Assembly: GCA_037903355.1 (NCBI GenBank) | Contig: JBAJFE010000062.1 | Coordinates: 1,922,001 to 1,986,000, forward strand | Source: Trichuris trichiura | Taxonomy: Eukaryota; Nematoda; Enoplea; Trichinellida; Trichuridae | Direction: 5' to 3' | Length of the DNA: 64,000 nucleotides | Shown: positions 47,025-64,000 of the stretch, piece after piece | Position numbering within the stretch: position 1 is the stretch's first letter | Layout: each line of letters opens with the position of its first letter | Made by a program: the position numbers and the translations under genes | Notes under the pieces: generated by a model | The model's database searches: none | What the model was told of the DNA's origin: nothing | Seen by the model: only the letters and a program-made list of their open reading frames with translations

Positions 47025-47140
47025 TAATTTTTATTCCGTTTCGGGATGCGCATAACCCCATCATCAGCGCTTAATAGTGCGGACTTATCATTAAGCGCTG
47101 ATGGTGGAGCAAGGTGCGCCAGAAAAATTCTTCTATGATG
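47025..47140. mobile_element. Degenerate hammerhead foldback relic
   Basis: GCGCTTAATAG...CATTAAGCGC (47,077-47,102) is the palindrome centre. The minus strand reads GCGCTGATGATGGGG...CATCCCGAAACGGAA, with CTGATGA, a GGG/CCC stem II and GAAA. The plus strand reads GCGCTGATGGTGG...CCAGAAA. The AGCT segment is lost. A CTGATGA core is the most classical hammerhead form seen here. Confidence 0.5.
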
Positions 47141-47376
47141 TCAATTATAAAATTAATCTTTATGAAAGTTGAATGGTTTGGTTTTCAAGAACATTATACG
47201 AGAACGAATGTCACCCATTACGAAAGTTAACAAATCTGTCCCTGCAATAATTTTATTTTAATGAAGCTGGCATGCCCCGAAACAATAATGCCATGGCGGG
47301 AGTGTCCACCTCCTTGTTTTAAAGCCTACATCAGTTTGCGTAAGCGAATCACATTTTTTGAGCCTCGAATATTATT

Positions 47377-47977
47377 CTAACTTAAAAAAATGCCATTCCT
47401 AAATTTCATAGGCGAAATGCAAAAAATAGAATAAAATGTAAGATGAAATCTCATTGAACTGGATAATGGGAGACATTCCACAGCAACAGCAGTGCGATTC
47501 ATTGATAAATATCGAAATTCAGGAGTTACGGACAAAATCCCGATTAGGTTGTGGAAAATACACTGTAAGGCGTTGCCTTGTGGCAGTTCTGCAATGCCAT
47601 CGTCTAGATAAGGAATGTACTTGAATAGAAGCATTACTATACTTGTCTTGTTCGAAGTTAGTGATCTGAATAACGAGACCAGCATAACAAAGCTTCTACT
47701 CGAGTACATTTATTCCTTACCTAGATGCCAATGCACAGCTGCTGCAATACCAAACTTTAAAGTGCATTTCCGGCCAATTCGGGATTTCGACTTCCAGGAT
47801 TTTAACCGCCACCGAAAATTTAGACACGTTACTTGCCTTGAAAGCGATATTAAGGTGACCCTTATCACGTAAGAAATTTCCACAAGCTTCACCTACGACG
47901 TAAGCGTGGACATCTGGCTTATGGATCACAGTCATTTCGTCGATAGTCGGTTCATTGAGAGGTCGGTTCCTTGACAT
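47377..47977 (-). CDS. Unrecognised 181-aa protein (2 exons)
   Basis: Exons 47977-47721 and 47665-47377 join at phase 2 across a 55-bp intron with a strong GTAAGG donor and a TTATTCAG acceptor. The start MSRNRPLNEPTIDEMTV leads to a mixed alpha/beta-looking region (KFSVAVKILEVEIPNW, then YCSSCALAS) and LLFKYIPYLDDGIAELP. The last 40 residues are hydrophobic and less convincing, so a further intron is possible. No family is recognised. It lies head-to-tail downstream of the coiled-coil gene, 325 bp from that gene's stop. Confidence 0.45.
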
Positions 47978-48302
47978 GTCGACGAACCAGCTTCCCCCGC
48001 TGGCTTATTATATAGCACCTAAGCTAAAAAATCGTTTACACTGCCTTCTAAAGTTCTAAAATAAAACTAGAACTATGCGCCATTGTAAATAAAACTTACA
48101 TGGTTTGAAGCTGTTACAAAGCATGACTTTAGGCATTCCAACGAATCAAACCAAAAAGTTGTGTTCAAACTCTCGCGAGTATTCGGTACGCCTGATTATG
48201 TTACATTTTAATTCTGAAGGCTTTCCATGGTGGAATTGACCTTTGAGCATTGAAAGAGCGTAAAGAGTAAAACATGGCCGACAGGAACTGGCAACGGCAT
48301 TT

Positions 48303-50360
48303 TCAAATTATTGATGTCGGTTCGCGTTTATCCATAATCACTTCATCGTCTGAACATGGAGACAACTTTTCAGCCAAACTCGGACTAGAATCAAGTGCGC
48401 GTATTTTCACCGAATCATCATCACTAATGATGTCTTCCATTATTGAAATATTCAGATCAGGCAGGTTTTGGAATCGCGTTTGGTGATCGGTTGATTCAGC
48501 GTCAACAAGCGAGGTAGATTCAATGTCAAAATGCTTGTCGCATAGCAACTCGACATACTTCACACGAGCAAGGTGGGCGCCCAAAGCTTCCTCAATCAGC
48601 TTAGCAGCCTGAATGCTGTTATACTGTAAGGTAAAAAAGTGAAAACTGTTGATAGCATGCAAACATGCGATAATCATCAAAACAACCACGCGCCTTTCTA
48701 AACACCACTTATCTAACCTGCATTTTTATTAAAGCGTTTACATCTTCAATTTTCATCTGGCTAACACCAGCTTCGTTAAGTTCATGCAAACCGCCGCCTT
48801 CGTCACTTTTTTCTGGTGACGCATTTGTATGCTGAGACTGTTCGCTTGGACGCGGACTAGAAAAGTCCAGACATTAATTTCAAAAATATAACAACTTTTA
48901 GCGAGTATTCAAACCTGAACTGAATTGGAGATAGAATTTCGTCAACCGATTCCGGCTTTACATTCTTGGCTTCCAACTCGGTCACGTAACTTTCCAACTG
49001 AGCGCCCATTTGGTTCAGCTGATTTCTGAAAATTGACTTAAGGTCAAATTATGCCTTCGATTTTAAAATTACTGCACTCAGGGAAGTATACTGTAAGTTC
49101 TAAAGCACAACTAAACTTGCGCATCAGCAAAGAAGTAACGGCGGCAACGGAAACGACGCGCGCAGAGGATGTTCATGTGTCGTTCCAACAAGACCATTCA
49201 CAGAAATAAATTAAAATACCGTTCGCTTACTCTTTGACCAACAAATTCGCTTCTAATTGCTTCACAGTTTCTCGTAGTCGCGCAATTTCTCCTTCTTCTT
49301 TCAAAAAATAAAAGTGAGCTCAAAAAGCTTGAAATTCATCTGTCAGACTTCTCACCAGTACCTGACGAGTCATCAGACTCTTCTCTGAGCTGAGGTAATT
49401 GAGGCACCTGGATTTTTTCTGAAATAACGCCAACTATTTTTCCTGATGGAATGAGGCTGTAAAAGTTTTATCAAGCTGTTACGGCAAAACTGTATTACGC
49501 GCTTAAATAATAATATGATTTGGAGTAGACGTGCCTATTCTATTATGGTGGTTATAAATCTGTGAAGGTGGGTTCATCGCCTTATGCGAACGACTGAACT
49601 GCTGTCCGTCCAAGCAACGAGAATCCGTCGAGGATTCTTTCTCTTCTTCAGCCAACCATAACTGAGTAGGCGACATGTCCGATGAATTGCGACGCACGAT
49701 GGATTGCAACCGCCGGATCTTAATATCATATGTCGTTAATATATCGAAAGTGTACCAGTTCAACCGCTACTTCTTGGTACAAGGTCTCAATTTCGATCTT
49801 GGCCTCCTGCAGCTTCGTCGAACGTATATTACTTTTCAGCTTGCTGAAAAGCAATAGCAAATTAAGACATCGTAGCACAAAGGTGTGCTGCAGCAAAGTA
49901 CTGATTTTCGTCCTCCTTATCGCGCAGCAGCCGCTCCAAACGAACTACCTTTTGCCGCAGAGAGTTGACCAGCAATGCGTTTCCGTCCCGAATAAGCGGG
50001 AAAAAATTCTCCTGCAAAAAAGTGCTCAAATTTCAATCGTCCAATCGACGGATATGAGCTTGCCTTTTGCGCCTGGAGTAACTCTTCAATCTCGTTCTCC
50101 TATAATTTCAAATCAAGCATAATTACGTTCCAATATACGGACTATGATGATGATGCACAGACATCATTGCTACGGGCAAAGATAAAGGTAGATGTTCCCT
50201 CACTCAGAACGCTTTTGGTCCCTTGAGATGTACGGTTTTGCATGAGACTTCCTGGCTTACTATACTGCCACAGTGTAGTTCCCTTTTGTGTGAAAACACT
50301 GCACGAGATGTTCACCCTTTGCTGCAACTCAAATTGTCTTTGCAGGGAAGAACGAAAGCG
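48303..50360 (-). CDS. Coiled-coil protein, at least 10 exons (5' end open)
   Basis: Exons, 5' to 3' on the minus strand: up to 50360-50163 (start not found), 50099-50064, 50011-49902, 49843-49756, 49718-49531, 49456-49362, 49297-49231, 49025-48915, 48856-48718 and 48623-48303. All phases agree, giving about 450 aa. Coiled-coil segments include NEIEELLQAQK, SLRQKVVRLERLLRDKEDE, STKLQEAKIEIETLYQEV, EIARLRETVKQLEANLL and NQLNQMGAQLESYVTELEAK. The C-terminus is acidic and Ser-rich (EDIISDDDSVK). The intron after QAQK has an AAG|GCAAGC donor, a GC-AG intron. The Leu/Glu pattern faintly recalls cilia/centrosome proteins such as IQCE, but this name is only a guess. The N-terminal exon may continue upstream. 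Confidence 0.7.
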
Positions 50361-50369
50361 TCAGCAACC

Positions 50370-51150
50370 ACCTATAAAGCCCGTCCACAAGACATAATTC
50401 ACGCGTCAGGGACAACCCAAAGGACAGGTCACAGGATTACATTACTTCTGCCTTCTGCATTGCAGCATCAGTTCTTACACGATGCTATCGCTCATTCTTC
50501 TTTACAAGCTCAAGCAGAAAACATGCCCGGACTGTTGTACATTTTAAATAGCGTATTTCTGGCGGGAAAAATTACCGTAGGATGGAATCTCCGTCAAGTA
50601 AGAAGCCGGGAAAACCTGCAACAGTGCACTTCTCAGTCACGAAAAGAAATGAGCTCATGGAGTGGTGCTAGGTCCGAGTTTGAACGAAACTTACTCAAAT
50701 GGACGAATTTACAGTTACCTAGAAGTTCAAACACTATACAGTGATTTGCAAGTTACATGAAACGAGTGACAAGCGAGCGAATTATTATGAAACAACAAGC
50801 TTACAAATGCGACAATCGAAAAAATGCGAACTTAGCTCACTGGCCGTACCTTCCGTATTACGCTTACACGTCCCTAACAAAGATGTTAGCAATGCAATGT
50901 ACAGCAATAGATAACGATCGTTAGACCTTCTAACAAGACGCAAAATTCTCTTCGTTAGATTCTTTTGGAAGCCCTAACAACCACCTAGCAAGCAACTGGT
51001 ATTTGCAGCCATTGGAAGGGAGACAAAGGCAAAGGGATCGATAGCAATACAAAATTTTTAAATTCGCTTTCACGGAGCACTGCAACTTGACCTCGCCAGC
51101 TTGACTTCCAGTCAACTTGGGACAGAGGCAATTGGTTTTTCTCCATAGCT
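50370..51150. other. Unassigned; possible 5' part of the coiled-coil gene
   Basis: A 173-codon + ORF (50,223-50,744) overlaps the antisense exon at 50,163-50,360 and has no motif, so it is treated as a shadow. Missing upstream exons of the coiled-coil gene may lie here. Confidence 0.35.
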
Positions 51151-51169
51151 GCACTTATACAGAATGTCT

Positions 51170-52960
51170 AATGCAAATTCCAATATAAGTGATATATAGA
51201 CGGTACGTGTGGTAACTACATAGCCAGCATGTATATATGCCATACACAGCATGCGTGCAGTACATAACGCTTACTCGTAAGATATTTTCTGTTCTCCAGT
51301 GTTTCTGCAACATACAATTAATATAGAGGTCGTACATCGTGTACATTCAAGATAATCATGGAATTTGCAGCGCACATGCAGTACGCTTTGACTGTAAGCA
51401 GAATACCTGCAAAACCTAAGGTTTCTATAGTATATGAGTAGTATGTATGCTGTATGTACTTGCATACGAGGAAAATTAATTCTACATGGCACAAATTGCT
51501 TAAAGCTAAAAACTACGGCATGGATGCAATGCCAACAATACATGTAGCTGCACGCATAGAATATTCAGAGAATTCATCGCATTTACATGGTTTAACTTGC
51601 ATATGAAGAAGATATTTATGATATCTATTTTCTCTGCGATGCGCATGCAGTATCTATGTATACATATGTTAAAGACGACGCAAGAAAAACTTAATATTTT
51701 ACACTTTTTTTAGGCACTTTGTAGAATGCCTAATGGCAAAACGACAAAGTATAAAATCGAGTCTTTTCATCTTTGTCTCCACAAGACTACAGGATGGATT
51801 GTTTTTTTACCACTTCGCCGGCTATATTTTCCTTATATCTTAACTTAGGCCTCGCGTAGGACGAAACAGAACAGCCGACAAGGATACGAAAAAGATTGGG
51901 TATTTTTGACGTAGAACCTTGCTGGCTATTGTGTGCTGCCCTAGCCTACGCGTAAGCTAAAATATAAAGACTGCACAGCCATGACGCAGCGAGAAAACGG
52001 TACACTTTGCTCTGTCGGTGTCGCAGGTCACAAGACCGTAAAGTCTTTCACTACGCAAGATATGATTCACACTTTGCCCAAATATTATTTGGCATTCTAT
52101 ATAAAACCTAGGCGAAGTATACGACATGCTGACATAATACTGACATTTCGCTACTTGCCTAAAAACGCTACGCATTGTATAGAATCGAGGCATTTCATAC
52201 ATTGCCTGTTTGCATAAAAAGAATATTTAATGTATATATGCCGTAAACATTGTATACATTGCTTATAAACAAGATATTTCTGATGTACAGTCTCCAGCCA
52301 TACGTGCGGAATCTATGGCATATATACTGACAGAGTACGTTTATGACATACAGCGCGCATGTGGTATACTGCATGTTCATCGTAGAGACACTAAGTATTA
52401 CAAATACCTTCTTTATGAGCAACGAATGCTATACGCCTCAAATACACTAGATATTCCCTCTATACAAGTATATGCAACACAGATACTACATGCATGCCGT
52501 AGAAAAGGTAGATATCATAAATACCTTCTTATATGCAGCTTAAACCATGTACATGTCATAGATTCCACGAATATTCCATGCGTGCAGTTATACATCCCAT
52601 ACATACTGCATGTATGCCGTGGCTATCCTAGGTATTTGCAGTCTGTACAGCTTAGAAGTCATATATGACGTGAATATTTTGCTTATGCAAGCGTATACAG
52701 CATATATACTACACTTGTACTATAGAAACCGTGGCTATCACAATTATTCTGCTTACAGGCACAGTATACTACGAGAATGCCGTAAATTCCATGAATACCT
52801 TACGCATATACGATATACAGCATCTATATTAATTGTATGTTGTAGAAATACTGGGGAACAGAAAATGTCGTAAGCGTAAATAGCATGCTGTATGTGGCAT
52901 ACATACATGTTGGCTCTGTAGTTACTACGTATGCTTTCTATGTATCACGTATGCTGAATA
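51170..52960. repeat. Large imperfect inverted repeat of tandem ~117-bp units
   Basis: The segment at 51,170-51,540 is an inverted relative of 52,660-52,960: both encode, in opposite directions, the same chance peptide SILIVCCRNTGEQK and share ACATACAATTAATATAGA. Within the right arm a unit containing a GCATG..(C)CGTAG/GG core recurs near 52,381, 52,499, 52,618 and 52,731, a period of about 113-119 bp. Units are rich in TATAC, GCATG and TACTAC and are partly self-complementary. ORFs here are Tyr/Ile-rich by composition and are not considered genes. A palindrome of this size could form cruciforms or long double-stranded RNA. Origin unknown: a decayed foldback transposon or an inverted satellite array. 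Confidence 0.7.
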
Positions 52961-53228
52961 TACACCAAAGAGAAATAGTTTAAGCAAGTACAGGTACGGC
53001 AGCAGGACCAACTGCTATGCCAAGTTGGCCTGAGATGGGCTAGGTAAAGTTAAAGCGCAATTTCTCTTCCGCAACGAGATTTTAAAAATTAATAAATGTA
53101 CTGTAACCCCTTAAACTGAAATTACAAGTAAGACTCATCTTTAAATGCAAAGAGTAATTAGTTTAGCGAATCAGTAAAACGCGTTAATTCATTCCCGCAA
53201 CAAGCTACTTACGACTGACAAGCAAGAA

Positions 53229-53500
53229 TGGCGTCAGCTATACAAAGCATGAGTAAGATACCTTTCTGCGCAATTCGCTCTCCTGCTTCTTAACCTTCGT
53301 ACTTAGAAACACGTTTTCTTCTGAGAGGTAACAGATTTTCTGCAATAATTCCAGCGCGCGTTAGTTGGAAAACTAAAGAAGAGAAGGAACCTTCTTCAGC
53401 TGCATTGCTTCCTCCTGAAGATTTTCTACTGCAGCAGAAGGCAACGGACGGCAGTCTAAAGATAGCCATCAAAAAACACAAGCTAAACTGCTCTGCATAA
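53229..53500 (+). CDS. Small basic 72-aa protein (2 exons)
   Basis: Exon 1 (53229-53253, MASAIQSM) ends at a good donor A|GTAAGA. A 53-bp intron and acceptor TACTTAG lead at phase 1 into exon 2 (53307-53500). Exon 2 reads KTRFLLRGNRFSAIIPARV, then KEEKEPSSAALLPPEDFLLQQ, and ends before TAA. The product has net positive ends and no membrane segment. No family is recognised. It is convergent with UTP3. Exon length and intron size fit the neighbouring genes, which is the main support. Confidence 0.5.
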
Positions 53501-53851
53501 ATAGATCGTACTCGTTAAAGGCCTGAGCCGATTAGTCTTCCGTGACGTCATTGAATTTAAGTTAGGCGCCGTACGCAAAGTTTTTCGATCCATAAATTCT
53601 TACAACTTTTCCATTTGCCGCACGCGTCCTGACATCAGCGTTGCCCAGCAACGGTTTGCCCTCGCGAGGCTGACATGTGGTACTGTAGATCTTCAAGTTA
53701 GCACGGAAATTTTTCGACCTCGCTGACGCAGTTTTGTTTTCAAAAGTTTTTGAATCACTATCAAGTCAGACGGAAAGAAAGTAAGCACGCTTCTAGTTTA
53801 ACAAAGGATGAAGCGTAAGGCATATCATTTATTGACAAAGACTGGAAAATT

Positions 53852-55779
53852 TCATCGCAACTTTACACTGCGAACAACATATGGATTTATTCCCCTTGGC
53901 TCACCGCTGTATCTTTGCATTTCCTTCTTCACGTCCGGTCTCTTAATTAACGCAGAGACGCGTTAAAGCGTAAAAGAACGAAAACAAGAAGCCTACTTTG
54001 CTGCGAAGCTTCTTCAAAGCCTTGCGATAGCGATTTCTGTGCTTTACTCTGGGATTTCGCTGCTCCTTTTTCCGTTTCGGCATTAAGCCTTTGTTCTTCT
54101 TCATCTGAAAGACTTATTAAAACGTCAGATAAACGCATACATGGAATGAAAACCGTCGACCTCGTATGTAATCGACCGCTTGCCGAGTTCAGTAGTCTCC
54201 GTGAAGTCGTCATCGTCTTGTTCTTGGGATTCCTCCGAAGAATCCCTTCCATCTACACTGCGTTCCGACGTTGGCCGAAGGTTCGCCATCGAAAAGTGAA
54301 GAGAGCTAGACCATGGTTCCGGTAAGCGTTTGCTAGCTTTCACTGCTTCTATAAAACATTTAATATCCTTTTCAAAACTTGGCCACTTGTTAAAAGCGTT
54401 GTCCAGAACCTAGAAAGTATACATCGCTATCAAGTCTGCTCGTAATTACATGCGGCAAACCTCTTTCCATTGAGCTATTCTGTCAATTACCGGGTGACCT
54501 TGCATGTCACGTTGTTTGGCTTTCATTAAAATGTAGAAACCAAGATTTAACAAATAGCTAAACAATATTCATAATTTCAAAGCACTCTTTAAGGTAGCAC
54601 ATACCTTCCAATGATTTCAAAAATCCCTCTTGCAAGTTCGAATATAGCCTGTTTATCAGCTCTTTTTTCCACCAGCTGGTAGAACTGTACATAGTGTTCC
54701 ATTATACCTGCCTGGAAGGAGAGATGTTCCAAAAAAGGAAAAAATATTAGACGTGGGAACTTTTTCTTTATATTCTTCAATATATTTGACCAACTCAGGG
54801 GAACGCTGTTCAAGAATTCGGAATTTCTGCTCGGAAGACATTGCAGACAGGTCCAACGGTACATGGAAAACAGCATCTTCCTTCAAACTGCTTTCTGCCT
54901 TCTTTTCCTTCCGCGTATCTTCCCACTAAAGCCTGACACATAAGAATGATTGCAACTTTATAAAAACGACATGCCATTTGCAAGGTTGGAAATTCGTCGT
55001 GTACGCCGGATATCCATTCATTTAAACTTCGCTGTAGACTTATTGCCTCTTTCTCTTCAAGCTCTGCCGGCTCCTCATCGGAACTTCCAAACCCTGTAGG
55101 GGGAGAGCATTATTAAAATAAATTAAAACTAGCTTTTCACCTGCATGCTCATCGCCAGCATAGTCAGCATTGTAAAAAGCAGATCGCTTTTGGCCCCAAG
55201 CATTAGCATCAGGTAGACCTACGGACAAAAAGATTATCAAACAATATTTAATTAAAACATCTACCATCGTCTTCAGAGTCATCAATGTCTGAGCCAAGCG
55301 CAGCGTCACTGGAACCCTCTTCGCTGTCAGGGCGGTCCTTATCCTCGTCACTAGAGTGATCAACTTCAACCCCCTCGGAATTTTCATCGTCTTCGGAGCT
55401 GGAATTCTGTACGTCGTCATCGTTTTCCGATGTTTCATCCACCGGTTCCCCTTCGTCGGAAGACAACCGTATCGGCAACACCTACTGGACTTTGCAGCAA
55501 GAAAACACAAAGTAAATCATCTTACCTCTTCCTCACTTTCGGACGACTCTTCAGCGTCGTAGATTTTCAAATCTACCTAAACGGTCTTTTCTAAGAATTA
55601 CGTCAAAATGGACGTTCCGACGGAACCTCATTTCGATCGTGGTTGTACTTGTCAACTTCATCGTTTATCCAGGACAAATCGTCGCTGTCCATTCCCTGCT
55701 CATCGGCAGCGGCTGCATTGCGAGTTCGTGCAGCCCGACGGCGTGAATAGTTGATAGCTTTTTTGCTCTTTTTCCTCAT
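53852..55779 (-). CDS. UTP3: UTP3/SAS10, small-subunit processome protein (11 exons)
   Basis: SAS10/UTP3 acts in the nucleolar SSU processome in 18S rRNA maturation. Exons (minus): 55779-55627, 55576-55526, 55481-55265, 55218-55141, 55093-54975, 54925-54761, 54711-54605, 54557-54461, 54409-54161, 54104-53997 and 53941-53852. They join in frame to 477 aa (human 479). The basic start RKKSKKAINYSRRRAARTR is followed by a long acidic Ser/Asp/Glu tract, then LPDANAWGQKRSAFYNADY (SAS10 signature WGxKRxxFYxADY). Next come a Sas10/Utp3/C1D helical domain (KFRILEQRSPELVKYIEEY to LNLGFYILMKAKQRDMQGHP) and the C-terminal SAS10 domain (KRSITYE, KNKGLMPKRKKEQRNPRVKH, EMQRYSGEPRGI). The intron between 54974 and 54926 has a GC donor. 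A 3' splice-like TTTTTTCATCTAG ends at 55798, 18 nt before the start. Confidence 0.95.
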
Positions 55780-56129
55780 GGCAAGAACTTGCAGCTACTA
55801 GATGAAAAAATACGGACAAGGCAAAGTTTATAACTACAATTTCGAAATTTATCTCCAGAACAATCACTGGTACAGTAATTTGATTTTCAAGTACATTGAC
55901 AAGATGAATTGCTCATCGTCAGCAGGATTATAAAGGGAGTAGCGCTTGTTTTATTATTGTTAGTTAGTTTTGATCAAATTTTGCTAAATGTTAACGTAAT
56001 TTTAGCAGTTGGATATCCTTTTTTTAACACGAAATTTGTTATTATCTACTTTGAATAAGTAAAAATGTAACGGGCTGCGCAAGTAGTTGTAGCTGCGGGA
56101 ATGTAGTTTATTACCACGACTTCCGAAGG

Positions 56130-56417
56130 TTAACTTTGGGTTGAAACAGTTATTGGTGCCTGAAAATCCCTAGCCGGGTGTTTGCAATCCACGTACATTG
56201 ACCCTGTTTGCTTCGTTATCTCGTTTGTAGTTTTAAGTGAAGTGCAAGTATTTTTCATCCCCGCTTGTAAGATATTTATTTTCGTTTTTTGGCCGCCGAA
56301 ATGCGGCTGTTCCGACGGCTGGCAACGATGCAAGTTGCGCGCGCTTTCGGCAGTCAATTTTGACTTCGTGCAGACTAAGCTTCGGCGGATGAGAATTGCA
56401 GCTTTAAGCATGCCCAT
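56130..56417 (-). CDS. Possible small mitochondrial-type protein (weak)
   Basis: A 95-codon ORF between the divergent UTP3 and V-ATPase genes starts MGMLKAAILIRRSLVCTKSK. Its basic, Ser/Arg/Leu-rich start resembles a mitochondrial targeting peptide. The rest (HRCQPSEQPHFGGQ, NEITKQTG) has no recognisable domain. The opposite frame is also open, and the region could simply be the shared promoter. Confidence 0.25.
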   Translation of the reverse strand: MGMLKAAILIRRSLVCTKSKLTAESARNLHRCQPSEQPHFGGQKTKINILQAGMKNTCTSLKTTNEITKQTGSMYVDCKHPARDFQAPITVSTQS

Positions 56418-56600
56418 TTCCGGCTTTTAACTGATGAAAGCTTGACCTATTTTCGTTTGTCGACAAACTTGTTCTGTACTAGTTGCATTTCCATTGAGCC
56501 TCGATGTTATTGCCCCGCATTGTTCCACTACGGTGGAATATTCTTTTCAGCCATTGCCGATCACGTTTTCTTAGTCTTTCCTGTTGTCCTCACTATTTGT

Positions 56601-56612
56601 GCTTTTTTTCAG
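56601..56612 (+). promoter_or_regulatory. Candidate trans-splice acceptor of V-ATPase A
   Basis: GCTTTTTTTCAG is an excellent 3' splice site 18 nt before the ATG at 56631. It suits SL addition, or a 5'-UTR exon further upstream. Confidence 0.55.
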
Positions 56613-56630
56613 CTCACAATTCCTGCAAAA

Positions 56631-63660
<7,030 letters not shown>

Positions 63661-64000
63661 TCCACTTCGGAGCTCAATGGTCTCTTCAATTGGTCCCATA
63701 AATCAATGCATGGAGAGGTCAGTATCGTCCAAGCATCGTCAGAGTCAAGTTCCCTCCAAAATGATCAACTTGTTTTCCCTTGCAATTCCTTTCATCATCA
63801 TTTCCTCCCCGTCTCGATGATTCGTGTTCATCACGTCCGCGTCGTATTTGTTCGTATGGAAACGTGTCGACACCCAGTTGGTTGATTGTACTTGTACACA
63901 GGTGATTTCTTGTCACATTCGAATGTGCAATAATGCCTTCTGCGTTTCTATTAAGCGTAAAGGCATAGAAAAGCGATCGTTTTCGATTAGGACATCCGCG

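Noticed and set aside
50223..50744. 173-codon ORF (+)
   Set aside because: Antisense to an exon with consistent phase in the coiled-coil gene, and without recognisable motif.
51155..52873. Tyr/Ile-rich ORFs on both strands
   Set aside because: They come from the AT-rich inverted tandem repeat; the same peptide appears in both arms only because the DNA is repeated.

Overview
The window looks like nuclear DNA of a nematode, most probably clade I (Dorylaimia: Trichuris/Trichinella-like). Reasons: (i) ten small loci have the architecture of nematode spliced-leader (SL) RNAs, namely an exon of about 22 nt starting GGTTATTTACC, a GTAAAT donor, three hairpins and an Sm site; their leaders differ from one another, as described for Trichinella; (ii) the conserved protein genes have many introns of 44-72 bp; (iii) proteins match animal families (V-ATPase subunit A, FANCL, SFR1/MEI5, UTP3/SAS10). 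Species cannot be fixed from the sequence alone.

Region 1 (about 1-37,600) is AT-rich and almost free of conserved protein genes. It is an RNA-gene neighbourhood: ten SL RNA genes on both strands, each with a shared upstream box about 62 nt before the leader; nine tRNA-Ser(GCT) genes, one tRNA-Ser pseudogene and two tRNA-Phe(GAA) genes; and many foldback elements carrying hammerhead-ribozyme cores. Two segmental duplications lie here: a 711-bp tRNA-Ser pair repeated 8,220 bp away, and a roughly 1.6-kb block carrying a four-exon gene for a small secreted Lys/Ala-rich protein (copies at 23,384 and 27,139).

Region 2 (37,600-50,400) is gene-dense: SFR1/MEI5 and FANCL lie 182 bp apart on the + strand as a candidate recombination/crosslink-repair operon. 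They are followed by an unrecognised four-exon membrane protein (-), an intronless 225-aa protein (+), a 181-aa protein (-) and a multi-exon coiled-coil protein (-). A (TAC)n microsatellite and a degenerate foldback sit between them.

Region 3 (51,150-52,960) is a large imperfect inverted repeat built from degenerate units of about 117 bp.

Region 4 (53,200-64,000): a small two-exon gene (+), UTP3/SAS10 (-, 11 exons, 477 aa) and the complete V-ATPase catalytic subunit A (+, 12 exons, 619 aa). Intron 1 of the V-ATPase gene (4.4 kb) contains a full Penelope-like retroelement (RT plus GIY-YIG, antisense to the host gene) with a 14-bp target-site duplication and hammerhead cores in its terminal repeats. 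This element explains the foldbacks of region 1 as ORF-less relatives. Splice-acceptor-like sites lie 0-60 nt before several start codons, as expected if the SL RNAs trans-splice these mRNAs.
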